In this document: positions 1 through 6,776 of the stretch, in pieces | Layout of the letters: the number at the start of each line of letters is the position of its first letter | Position numbering within the stretch: the stretch's first letter is position 1 | NCBI GenBank assembly: GCA_905211615.1 | Contig: CAJMBB010000017.1 | Coordinates: forward strand, 1 to 20,994 | DNA length: 20,994 bases | Origin: an uncultured Collinsella sp. | Lineage (GTDB): Bacteria > Actinomycetota > Coriobacteriia > Coriobacteriales > Coriobacteriaceae | Reading direction: 5' to 3' | The notes under the pieces: generated by a model | Databases searched by the model: none | Told to the model about the DNA's origin: nothing | Seen by the model: the letters and a program-made list of their open reading frames with translations, nothing else | Position numbers and translations under genes: made by a program

Positions 1-29
1 GGGGAGGCCTCGCGGCCTCCCCCTTTTTT
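1..29 (+). terminator. Rho-independent terminator of an upstream gene
   Basis: A perfect 9-bp GC-rich stem (arms 1-9 and 14-22) closes a 4-nt loop and is followed by C and six T residues (24-29). This is a textbook intrinsic terminator for a plus-strand gene that ends left of the window. The stem may extend beyond the left edge. Confidence 0.85.
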
Positions 30-93
30 GCGTTTGCGGGGCATAAATGACTCATTTACGCCAGACGATTTAATTCTTTTTGGTATTGAGCTT

Positions 94-561
94 TTATTTA
101 AAGAAAATAAAACGAATAATAAGGGCAACTGCTATGGCCGCAATGATCAAAAGCAGGATTGCCAGTCGATGTTGCTTGCGTCGTTTACTTGACGAAACGA
201 AGATTGATTTTCCTTGTTTTGGCGTCTCGAGATAACGAGCCGAATGCGTTAAGGTTTGCTTTGGTCGAGGACCTCTTTGTTGATGAGCGGCGGATGCTTT
301 CAGTGGCTCATCACTAGCTGCGCTGTTTTTAGATAATGGTGCGTCTTTCAGATATACAGGGTCTCCCGAGGCGACGCCCATATGTTTACGTCCCGTTTGG
401 GCATCCTCGAGCGTTTGATATCGATTTCTCGTCACATACTCTGGCTCAGGATCATTAATGGGCTCTTGCGAGATGTGGGGGCGATGGAACCGTGGCGGCT
501 GCGTGGAAGTTTCTTCCCCCTGCGTCTGCATAAACATTTTGTTCTGGTTTTGGTCGTCCAT
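94..561 (-). CDS. hypothetical tail-anchored-like membrane protein
   Basis: This 155-aa protein belongs to no family I recognise. Residues 1-125 are polar, rich in Q, P, S and charged residues and without hydrophobic stretches, so probably disordered and cytoplasmic. A basic cluster (KRRKQHR, about 126-132) precedes one strong transmembrane helix at about 133-154, leaving a single lysine after it. There is no N-terminal signal. By the positive-inside rule the large N-terminal part should face the cytoplasm. The start ATG (559-561) has AAGGG a few bases upstream on the minus strand. The gene is clearly more AT-rich than its neighbours, and it is divergent from the small heat-shock gene. No catalytic motif is visible. 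The long open frame, plausible ribosome site and terminal hydrophobic helix support a real gene; the function is unknown. Confidence 0.7.
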   Translation of the reverse strand: MDDQNQNKMFMQTQGEETSTQPPRFHRPHISQEPINDPEPEYVTRNRYQTLEDAQTGRKHMGVASGDPVYLKDAPLSKNSAASDEPLKASAAHQQRGPRPKQTLTHSARYLETPKQGKSIFVSSSKRRKQHRLAILLLIIAAIAVALIIRFIFFK

Positions 562-683
562 GATGCCCTTTAGCTCGTTACCAACAACGTGTACGCGCTC
601 ATTGTAAGCCCCTTGTTATTTGTAGCTGCGAACATACTCGTTATTTAAGCTCTGGTTCAAAGAACCTTAACCTTACTAAAACC

Positions 684-724
684 TGAGTCAATTACACTTA
701 GATACGCTTATAGTACTTGACTCA
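684..724. promoter_or_regulatory. paired TGASTCA palindromes upstream of the small heat-shock gene
   Basis: TGAGTCAA (684-691) and TTGACTCA (717-724) form an 8-bp inverted repeat. Each half contains the odd palindrome TGA-S-TCA, with centres 34 bp apart, about three helical turns. The right copy overlaps TTGACT (717-722), a good -35 hexamer. A TA-rich stretch at 742-749 could supply the -10 element, but the spacing is about 19-21 bp, so the promoter is not ideal. The arrangement resembles an operator for a heat-shock repressor, but it does not exactly match the HspR (HAIR), CIRCE or CtsR consensus sites. Confidence 0.45.
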
Positions 725-817
725 AAAAACTTTATAGTCGATGTATATATAAGCACTGTGTGGGCATATATATGAGCGTCAAAAGAAGTCCCAGTCACCT
801 AGAAGATGGCTCGGCAG

Positions 818-829
818 TCCTAAAAGGAG
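818..829 (+). promoter_or_regulatory. ribosome site with a small masking hairpin (possible RNA thermometer)
   Basis: The strong Shine-Dalgarno AAAGGAG (823-829) fixes the start at ATG 838. TCCT (818-821) can pair with AGGA (825-828) across a three-base AAA loop, covering the core of the ribosome site. Such weak hairpins over small heat-shock ribosome sites are known as RNA thermometers (ROSE, fourU). This one does not match either class and is short, so the masking is tentative while the ribosome site is secure. Confidence 0.4.
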
Positions 830-837
830 TGGTAAAC

Positions 838-1269
838 ATGGCAAGCATGGTTCCTTATCGTTCGGTTTTTGGCGTTCGTCCTTCTGCTAGCTCGCTGTTC
901 GATCTGTTTGATGATATGACCGACCTTGCAAACAACTCGATTGCTTCCAAGGCGTTTCCCGTTGACGTTGAGGATAAGGGCGACGGCTATGAGGTCAAGG
1001 CTTATCTGACCGGCGTCGCCAAGGACGATATCGATGTCGAGCTTAACGAGGGCCGTCTGTCCATTAGCGTGAATGTCGAGGAAGACGAGGAGAACGAGGG
1101 CAAGAACTTCCTGCAGAAGGAGTTCAGCTCGTACAGCGCGACGCGTGGCGTGTATCTAAAGGACGCTTCGAGCGAGGGCCTCTCGGCTAAGTACGCTGAC
1201 GGCATCCTGACCGTTACGGTCCCCAAGATCGTCGAGAAGAAGAACGTTACGAAGATCTCCATCGACTAA
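838..1269 (+). CDS. Hsp20/alpha-crystallin family small heat-shock protein
   Basis: This is an ATP-independent holdase chaperone that binds unfolding proteins in the cytoplasm as an oligomer. The 143-aa product has a short N-terminal arm (1-38) with FDLFDDM. The alpha-crystallin domain, about 39-135, has the typical pattern FPVDVED...YEVKAYLTGV.KDDIDVEL and the conserved near-terminal GILTVTVPK. A short tail ends in ISI, matching the I-x-I motif that docks subunits. I chose the ATG at 838 because AAAGGAG lies at 823-829. The open frame continues upstream to GTG 760 and ATG 772, but those starts have no ribosome site and would put the arm inside the leader. The gene is monocistronic, with a strong hairpin terminator behind it. 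It is likely heat-inducible, given the palindromes upstream and a small hairpin over the ribosome site. Confidence 0.92.
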   Translation: MASMVPYRSVFGVRPSASSLFDLFDDMTDLANNSIASKAFPVDVEDKGDGYEVKAYLTGVAKDDIDVELNEGRLSISVNVEEDEENEGKNFLQKEFSSYSATRGVYLKDASSEGLSAKYADGILTVTVPKIVEKKNVTKISID

Positions 1270-1295
1270 CTTCGTTGGTGTTCTGCGCTATTAAA

Positions 1296-1343
1296 AGACA
1301 GCAAAAGGGGCTGGGAAGCGATTCTCGGCCCCTTTTGCTGTCT
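1296..1343. terminator. bidirectional terminator between the hsp20 gene and the MBL gene
   Basis: A perfect 16-bp stem (1296-1311 with 1328-1343) continues inward through six further pairs, including two wobbles, to a GCGA tetraloop (1318-1321), giving 22 pairs. The GC-rich core is flanked by AAAA on the left and TTTT on the right, so it reads as a terminator in both directions. It serves the convergent genes ending at 1269 (plus) and 1352 (minus). Confidence 0.8.
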
Positions 1344-1351
1344 AGGACAGT

Positions 1352-2161
1352 CTATTGAATGGTTACTGGCCGATGCTGGCTTGCGGGGCGTATCGAGAGT
1401 TTTCGCGATCCTTGGAGAAGGGTTGCGGAGCTGCCGACCTCGTCATCCAGGGTTGCGGCCAGAGCTTTGGCATAGCTTTTGACGGTAAGGCTCGGACGAT
1501 TGTTATCTTGGCTGATATGCATGGCAATGAGCTGTTCGGTGCGATCGGTAACAAGTTCGCGCGCGGCTTCGGCGGCTTGGCCATTGGAGAGGTGTCCCCT
1601 TTCAGACAGGATGCGCTCCTGAAGAAAGCGGGGATATTCTCCCTCGCGCAGCATGGTCACATCGTGGTTGCTTTCGAGTGCGAGGACTCGACAATCTTCG
1701 AGGGTGTTCATGGCTTGGCTCGATAGCTCTCCGGTGTCGGTGGCAAAGCCGATGGAATCATCGAGGGTGTCGAATCGATAGCCGACTGGATTGATGACAT
1801 CGTGTGACGTTGAGTAGGTTTGCACGTGGATGCCGGCAATGGATAGGGTGTCACCGGGATCGAATTCCTCGACAGGCAGATGCGAAAGATTTTCTTTGTT
1901 CGAAAGAGTGCCCCTGCTGGCAAAGAGGGGGCCGTGCCAGTGCTTGCACCAGACATCGAGGCCCTTGATATGATCGCTATGCTCATGAGTAATGAGAAGA
2001 GCCGAGACGTTGTCTGTCGAGAGCCCCAGTTCTGCCATGCGCTTTAATGTCTCGCGGCGAGACAGTCCGTCATCGACCATAATGAGCCCCTGCGGGCCCT
2101 CGATGAGTGCGCAGTTGCCTTTAGAGCCACTGCCGAGGATATGAAGGTGCAGACGAGACAT
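1352..2161 (-). CDS. metallo-beta-lactamase-fold hydrolase, YycJ/WalJ-like
   Basis: This 269-aa protein has the complete MBL metal-site series. It opens with the family's LHILGSGSKGNC (about 5-16). H59-x-H61-x-D63-H64 supplies the two-metal core, and further conserved residues are H120-D121, D142 in ATDTG, H190 in RGHLSN and H215 in MHISQDNN. The HLSN and late H-x-S-x-x-NN blocks are typical of the YycJ/WalJ group (COG1235), in which nuclease activity has been reported for some members; the substrate here is unknown. I prefer ATG 2159-2161 because the family homology begins there. The frame stays open to 2242, but those extra 27 residues look unrelated and overlap tilS on the other strand. 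The ribosome site is weak. The gene is divergent from tilS with 48 bp between starts. The WalK/WalR kinase genes that often accompany it in Firmicutes are absent here. Confidence 0.85.
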   Translation of the reverse strand: MSRLHLHILGSGSKGNCALIEGPQGLIMVDDGLSRRETLKRMAELGLSTDNVSALLITHEHSDHIKGLDVWCKHWHGPLFASRGTLSNKENLSHLPVEEFDPGDTLSIAGIHVQTYSTSHDVINPVGYRFDTLDDSIGFATDTGELSSQAMNTLEDCRVLALESNHDVTMLREGEYPRFLQERILSERGHLSNGQAAEAARELVTDRTEQLIAMHISQDNNRPSLTVKSYAKALAATLDDEVGSSATLLQGSRKLSIRPASQHRPVTIQ

Positions 2162-2197
2162 AAGATTCCAAAGGATACAATGGGTGCGGACGAATAG

Positions 2198-2203
2198 AGG
2201 AGG
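2198..2203 (+). promoter_or_regulatory. tilS ribosome-binding site
   Basis: A perfect AGGAGG lies six bases before ATG 2210. It fixes the tilS start and lies within the 48-bp gap to the divergent MBL gene. Confidence 0.8.
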
Positions 2204-2209
2204 AAGCAA

Positions 2210-3748
2210 ATGCCTACGGTATCTCAGCATTATGGACACCATGCCGTGCCTGGGGCAGTCGATGAGACCCGGACGAGGCAGCAGGCTGCTCCTGTCGTGC
2301 TCATGGTATCAGGCGGCGCGGACTCGACGGCACTGCTTCTTATGGCGTGCACATCAAAGCTGGATATCCAAGACGGACGCGGTGTTGCCCCCATTGCTCG
2401 CGAGCGCCTGCATGTGCTGCATGTAAACCATCATCTGCGCGGCAAGGCGTCCGATGGCGACGAGGCCTTTGTGCGTGAGCTCTGCGCGAAATATGGTTTA
2501 CCGCTGTGCGTGGAGCACGCTTATTTTGATGGGGAGTCGGGCAATATTGAGGCCGCGGCCCGCGAGGTGCGCTATGCCGCGGCGCGGAGGTATGTTCGCG
2601 AGCTCTGCGCCCAGACGGGGGCACCGCGAACGGCGGCTCGTATCTGCACCGCGCACACGTCTTCGGATCGCGCGGAAACGTTTTTGATGAACGCGATTAA
2701 GGGTTCAGGGCCCGCTGGCCTATCGAGCATTCCTCGCCGGAGGAATATCGTGGTGCGTCCCTTGCTCGACCTAACTCATGGCGAGCTCGTGGGCTATCTA
2801 CAGGTACATGGTCAGCCGTGGCGTGAAGACGAGAGCAATGAGGATATCTCGTATCTGCGAAACTACGTGCGCCATCGAGTGATGCCGGTGGTGGCGCAGC
2901 GCAACGCGAGCGTCTGCAAGACGATTGGCGCCGCCTGCGAGATCTTAGGCGATGAGGACGCGTTTTTGTCTCAGCTTTCGGCACAGGCGTTTCGAAGCTG
3001 CCTGCGTAAGGAGGCGGCGGGCGCGCTGGTGCTCGATGCCAGGCGCCTTGCTGCGGCCGAGGTGGTAATCGCGCGGCGTATCGTGCGACTGGCAATTAAG
3101 CGCATCGATCCGGACGCTCGTCCAGAGATGCGACATGTGGAGCGAGTCCTTTCCTGCGTTGCCGAGGGCGCCGGCTCGGTCACGCTTCCGGCGGGGATTG
3201 ACGCACGCATTGAGTTTGGCATGCTGGCGTTTAAGGCGCCGGCGGCTCGCGAGGGCCTGGTCGCGGACTGGGTTACCGTACCCGGTCGTTTGCCGTTGGG
3301 CGGGGGACGTATGCTGGTCACAGAACCGATGGCCGTTGAGCCGGGATGCGATATCGTGCGCCGCGCCCGTGAGCTTGCGGCTGCCGGGGAAGTGACAGCT
3401 TTGGTAGACGCGGCTGCCCTGGGTTTTGCCGACAGCGATAGTGAGCGGATCCTGGCGGGCTCGCGTGGCGAGATCCCTGCCGAGGCGCGATTGGCGCGCC
3501 TGTGGGTGGACGGTCCCGCACCGGGAGACGTGATGTGCCCGTTAGGGATGAGTGGTCGAAGCAAGAAAGTATCCGACTTGCTAGGTGAGGCTCGCATTCC
3601 CGTTTCCGAGCGCGCCGGAGTGCCCATGGTGAGGACGGCGCCGGGGGGTGCCGTGGTGTGGGTCGCCGGAGTTCGCGCGGACGAGCGTTTTAAGTGCACG
3701 GCCGCAACGCGTGTGGCATATCTGCTCCGCGTGGTCGATGCGGAATAG
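2210..3748 (+). CDS. tilS: tRNA(Ile)-lysidine synthase
   Basis: TilS modifies C34 of the CAU-anticodon tRNA(Ile) to lysidine using lysine and ATP, so the tRNA reads AUA and is charged with isoleucine. It is essential in most bacteria. The 512-aa protein has the N-type ATP-pyrophosphatase PP-loop SGGADS (34-39), HVNHHLRG (71-78), ESNEDISYLRNYVRHRVMP (208-226, a characteristic TilS block) and a C-terminal TilS domain with GDVMCPLGMSGRSKKVSDLL and ERAGVPMV before the end. The usual H-H-x-D-D-Q-A-E-T motif reads HTSSDRAET (149-157), so the first aspartate is serine while the second (D153) is kept. The length exceeds the roughly 430-470 aa common in the family, because of a long N-terminal lead (1-29) and insertions in the central region. 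tilS next to hpt and ftsH is a common bacterial gene order. Confidence 0.93.
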   Translation: MPTVSQHYGHHAVPGAVDETRTRQQAAPVVLMVSGGADSTALLLMACTSKLDIQDGRGVAPIARERLHVLHVNHHLRGKASDGDEAFVRELCAKYGLPLCVEHAYFDGESGNIEAAAREVRYAAARRYVRELCAQTGAPRTAARICTAHTSSDRAETFLMNAIKGSGPAGLSSIPRRRNIVVRPLLDLTHGELVGYLQVHGQPWREDESNEDISYLRNYVRHRVMPVVAQRNASVCKTIGAACEILGDEDAFLSQLSAQAFRSCLRKEAAGALVLDARRLAAAEVVIARRIVRLAIKRIDPDARPEMRHVERVLSCVAEGAGSVTLPAGIDARIEFGMLAFKAPAAREGLVADWVTVPGRLPLGGGRMLVTEPMAVEPGCDIVRRARELAAAGEVTALVDAAALGFADSDSERILAGSRGEIPAEARLARLWVDGPAPGDVMCPLGMSGRSKKVSDLLGEARIPVSERAGVPMVRTAPGGAVVWVAGVRADERFKCTAATRVAYLLRVVDAE

Positions 3749-3799
3749 CGTCCCACGCCTGCTATTCTGTGCGACGTTGACGGTATTCCCGCGCTGATG

Positions 3800-3830
3800 G
3801 CGCACGGGCTGGTAAATTTACCCCGTGCGC
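3800..3830. promoter_or_regulatory. nested palindrome upstream of hpt
   Basis: An outer 9-bp inverted repeat (3800-3808 with 3822-3830) encloses the perfect 12-bp palindrome GGTAAATTTACC (3811-3822). No T-run follows, so it is not an obvious terminator. It lies just before the extended -10 sequence TGCTAGAAT (3831-3839), and the palindrome covers the -35 position (3811-3816), as expected for an operator. Confidence 0.45.
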
Positions 3831-3839
3831 TGCTAGAAT
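3831..3839 (+). promoter_or_regulatory. possible extended -10 promoter for hpt-ftsH
   Basis: TGC-TAGAAT is a good extended -10 element (TG-n plus five of six -10 bases) about 57 bp before the hpt start. No good -35 hexamer lies 17 bp upstream; the palindrome occupies that place. An extended -10 can work without one, so a promoter is plausible but unproven. Confidence 0.4.
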
Positions 3840-3895
3840 GTGTAGTTCGCGTCCATACGGCGGTGTGTGGGCGATAAGCACAAGAAAGGGTTGTC

Positions 3896-4444
3896 ATGGC
3901 TTCTCAACATCCGGATATCGAGAAGGTTCTGTTCACGCAGGAGGATATCGACGGTATCGTCTCTCGCCTAGGCGAGCAGATTACTCGCGACTACGCGGGT
4001 AAGGATCTGGTGCTGATTGCGGTCCTGCGCGGCGCCGTGGTCTTTATGGGCGACCTGATGCGTAAGATCGAGCTGCCGACCAACATCGATTTCATGGCTG
4101 TTTCGAGCTATGGCGACGGTGTGAAGTCCTCGGGTATCGTGCGTATCATTAAGGACCTGGATATCGACATCCGCGGTCGCGACGTGCTGATCGTCGAGGA
4201 CATTCTGGACTCGGGCCTGACGCTCAAGTATCTGATGAAGAACCTCGAGAGCCGCAAGCCCGCTTCTCTGGAGGTCGCCGCCTTCCTGTGGAAGGACGTT
4301 GAGGACCGCGTCTCGGCCATCACGCCCAAGTATGTTGGAACCCATTGCCCCGATGCCTTTGTGGTGGGCTACGGCCTCGACTATGCCGAGCGCTATCGCA
4401 ACCTTCCGTATCTGGGCATTTTGAAACCGGAGGTTTATTCGTAA
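3896..4444 (+). CDS. hpt: hypoxanthine phosphoribosyltransferase
   Basis: This purine-salvage enzyme joins hypoxanthine (often also guanine) to PRPP, giving IMP or GMP in the cytosol. The 182-aa length is typical. Visible motifs are AVLRGAVVFMGDL (42-54), the flexible-loop SSYGDG (70-75), the PRPP-binding loop VLIVEDILDSGLTL (97-110) with acidic pair E101-D102 and probable general base D105, and the C-terminal VVGYGLDYAERYRNLPYLG (156-174), which holds the metal-binding aspartate D162. AAAGGG before ATG 3896 supports the start. It is 1 bp upstream of ftsH and the two are surely co-transcribed. Confidence 0.95.
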   Translation: MASQHPDIEKVLFTQEDIDGIVSRLGEQITRDYAGKDLVLIAVLRGAVVFMGDLMRKIELPTNIDFMAVSSYGDGVKSSGIVRIIKDLDIDIRGRDVLIVEDILDSGLTLKYLMKNLESRKPASLEVAAFLWKDVEDRVSAITPKYVGTHCPDAFVVGYGLDYAERYRNLPYLGILKPEVYS

Positions 4445-4445
4445 G

Positions 4446-6587
4446 ATGCCCGACGACCGTAACGACAACAATTCCCAGACTCCCCGGGACCCAAAGATCC
4501 CGGGGATGCCCGGAGGCAAGAAGCCCACGCGTACGGGCTGGCTGTATTTTCTTTTGGCTTGCGCGCTTCTGGGCTATGCCTTCTTTAATATGGGCTCCGG
4601 CTTTGCCAGCTCCAGCAATACCGTTAAGCTCGCGACGAGCGAGATGGTCAGCGCCATCAAGCAGGATCGCGTCGAAGATCTGACCTATACGGTTCAAGAC
4701 GGAAGCGTGACGGGTCATTACTGGAAGACGAAGAAGGACAAGGGCGATACGAGCGAGCTCAAGAGCTTCTCCTCGACCTATGTCGGCTCCGATTCGCTTG
4801 CCGAGCTCATGGCGGAGCACCCCGATACCAAGTACATCGTCAACACCAACGATCCCGATTTTTGGGGCGACTTGGCGATGAGTGTGCTTCCGACGATCGC
4901 CCTTATCGCCATCATGTTCTACTTTATGCGCCAGATGATGGGCGCCAACAACAGGAACATGCAGTTTGGCAAGACCAACGCCAAGACCAACGAGGCCACA
5001 CGCCCCAAGGTCAAGTTTGAAGACGTTGCCGGCGTGGACGAGGCAGTCGAGGAGCTCGAGGAGATCCGTGACTTTTTGAGCGATCCGGATCGCTATCGCA
5101 AGCTGGGCGCCAAGATCCCGCGTGGCGTGTTGCTGGTTGGCCCTCCGGGCACCGGTAAAACGCTGCTGGCCAAGGCCGTTGCCGGCGAGGCGGGCGTGCC
5201 GTTCTTTAGCATCTCGGGTTCCGACTTTGTCGAGATGTTCGTAGGTGTCGGCGCCAGCCGTGTGCGTGACCTCTTTAAGGAGGCCAAGTCCCAGGCCCCG
5301 TCAATCATCTTCATCGATGAGATCGATGCTGTGGGACGTCAGCGCGGAGCTGGCTTGGGCGGCGGTCACGACGAGCGCGAGCAGACGCTCAACCAGCTGC
5401 TGGTCGAGATGGACGGTTTCGAGGAAAGCGAGTCGGTCATCCTGATCGCCGCGACCAATCGCCCCGATATTCTGGACCCGGCATTGCTGCGCCCCGGTCG
5501 CTTTGACCGCCAGGTCACGGTCGATCGTCCGGACGTAAAGGGCCGCGAGCAGATCTTGCGCGTGCATGCCGAGAATAAGCCGATGGACGAGGACGTTAAG
5601 TTTGAGAAGCTCGCCCAGATGACCGTTGGCTTTACTGGTGCCGATTTGGCGAACCTGCTCAATGAGTCTGCGCTGCTGGCCGCTCGCCGTCATCGTTCCG
5701 TGATCTCGATGGACGAGGTCGAAGAGTCGATGGAGCGCGTGATTGCCGGACCGCAACGAAAGGGTCGCGTGATGACCGAGGCCGAGCGCACCACGATTGC
5801 CTACCACGAGAGCGGTCACGCCCTGGTGGGCCACATCCTGGAGCACTCCGATCCGGTCCACAAGATCTCGATCGTCAGCCGCGGTCAGGCTCTGGGCTAC
5901 ACGCTGCAGCTTCCGCAGGAGGACCACTTCCTCAAGACCAAGAACGAGATGCTCGACGAGCTTGCCGTGTTCTTGGGCGGTCGCGTTGCCGAGGAGCTCA
6001 TGTGCGATGACATCACGTCGGGCGCGAGCAACGACCTGGAGCGCGCAACCAAGATGGCGCGCGAGATGGTTACACGTCTGGGCATGAGCGAGGAGCTGGG
6101 CACGCAAGTGTTTGGCGAGGCGCAACATCAGGTGTTCCTTGGTCGCGATTACGCCGATCACCAGGATTACTCCGAGGAGACGGCGCGCCGCATCGATATC
6201 GAGGTTCAGCGCATTATGAGTGAGGCCCATCGCCGTGCGGTCGAGATCTTGGACGCCCGTCGCGATCAGCTCGATCTGATGGCGAAGGTGCTGCTTGAGC
6301 GTGAGACCGTCGAAGGCGACGCCGTGAACGCCCTGCTCGACAACGAGTGGGATGCCTACCTTGAGCGCGAGGGCGATATCCTGGCGGCCAAGGAGGAGCG
6401 CAATGCCAAGGCGGCCGGCATGCCGACCAAGAAGCGCGCGCCTCGTATGAGCGAGGAGGAGCTGGCGGCTGATGCCGCGGCCTTTGCGCAGGCGGCCATG
6501 CAAGAGGATGCCGAAGCCGCATCCGATGATGCTGACGATGACCATGTCGTCGTCGATGCCGATGCCGACACCGACGCCGACAAATAG
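4446..6587 (+). CDS. ftsH: ATP-dependent zinc metalloprotease FtsH
   Basis: FtsH is a hexameric membrane AAA+ protease that extracts and degrades misfolded membrane proteins and some cytosolic regulators. The 713-aa protein has TM1 at about 31-48, a small extracytoplasmic domain (about 50-141) and TM2 at about 143-163. The AAA module has Walker A GPPGTGKT (232-239), pore-loop F261-V262, Walker B IIFIDEID (287-294) and the second region of homology with arginine fingers R352 and R355. The protease domain has the zinc motif HESGH (454-458) and third ligand D530 in GASND. The C-terminal tail (about 640-713) is variable, with Ala/Glu-rich then Asp-rich repeats such as DADADTDADK. ATG 4446 follows the hpt stop by one base, with GGAGG inside the end of hpt, so translation is probably coupled. 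A terminator follows. Confidence 0.97.
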   Translation: MPDDRNDNNSQTPRDPKIPGMPGGKKPTRTGWLYFLLACALLGYAFFNMGSGFASSSNTVKLATSEMVSAIKQDRVEDLTYTVQDGSVTGHYWKTKKDKGDTSELKSFSSTYVGSDSLAELMAEHPDTKYIVNTNDPDFWGDLAMSVLPTIALIAIMFYFMRQMMGANNRNMQFGKTNAKTNEATRPKVKFEDVAGVDEAVEELEEIRDFLSDPDRYRKLGAKIPRGVLLVGPPGTGKTLLAKAVAGEAGVPFFSISGSDFVEMFVGVGASRVRDLFKEAKSQAPSIIFIDEIDAVGRQRGAGLGGGHDEREQTLNQLLVEMDGFEESESVILIAATNRPDILDPALLRPGRFDRQVTVDRPDVKGREQILRVHAENKPMDEDVKFEKLAQMTVGFTGADLANLLNESALLAARRHRSVISMDEVEESMERVIAGPQRKGRVMTEAERTTIAYHESGHALVGHILEHSDPVHKISIVSRGQALGYTLQLPQEDHFLKTKNEMLDELAVFLGGRVAEELMCDDITSGASNDLERATKMAREMVTRLGMSEELGTQVFGEAQHQVFLGRDYADHQDYSEETARRIDIEVQRIMSEAHRRAVEILDARRDQLDLMAKVLLERETVEGDAVNALLDNEWDAYLEREGDILAAKEERNAKAAGMPTKKRAPRMSEEELAADAAAFAQAAMQEDAEAASDDADDDHVVVDADADTDADK

Positions 6588-6598
6588 TCTTTGTGGCG

Positions 6599-6636
6599 AA
6601 AGCCTCCGCGGGGAAACCTGCGGAGGCTTTTTCTTT
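6599..6636 (+). terminator. ftsH terminator
   Basis: An 11-bp perfect stem (6599-6609 with 6620-6630; core AGCCTCCGC/GCGGAGGCT) with a 10-nt loop runs into a T-rich tail that includes TTTTTCTTTT. It closes the tilS-hpt-ftsH run. Confidence 0.85.
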
Positions 6637-6658
6637 TGAGCGATATGGGGCCGTCTGC

Positions 6659-6714
6659 TGATTGGGGACAGACTTAAATGAGTGTTTTCACGCATTTAAG
6701 TCTGTCCCCAATCA
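6659..6714. repeat. 22-bp palindromic repeat, REP/RAYT-like
   Basis: Perfect 22-bp arms (6659-6680 and 6693-6714) flank a 12-nt centre that folds further after one A-G mismatch (GTG/CAC around a TTTT loop). The arms contain GGGGACAGACTT. Palindromes with a GGGGACAGAC core are familiar as dispersed repeats associated with IS200-like RAYT transposases in many bacteria; the link here is by resemblance only. It has no T-run and follows a proper terminator, so termination is not its evident role. It lies 63 bp before the aminotransferase start. Confidence 0.6.
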
Positions 6715-6776
6715 ACATTGCTGCGGCACTTTGCCCGACTAAAGCGTACAATAGCGCCTATGCGAAAGGGGAACAG

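Noticed and set aside
760..837. Longer small heat-shock protein starting at GTG 760 or ATG 772
   Set aside because: No ribosome site precedes either codon, and AAAGGAG at 823-829 clearly serves ATG 838.
2971..3897. 308-codon antisense frame under tilS
   Set aside because: Ser/Thr/Arg/Pro/Ala-rich composition typical of a reverse-frame artefact; TilS motifs occupy the plus strand.
5301..6695. 464-codon antisense frame under ftsH
   Set aside because: Same shadow effect; ftsH is unambiguous and the frame crosses its terminator and the palindromic repeat.
6678..6776. Longer aminotransferase starting inside the palindromic repeat
   Set aside because: The 33 extra residues are not aminotransferase-like and AAAGGGG sits before ATG 6777.
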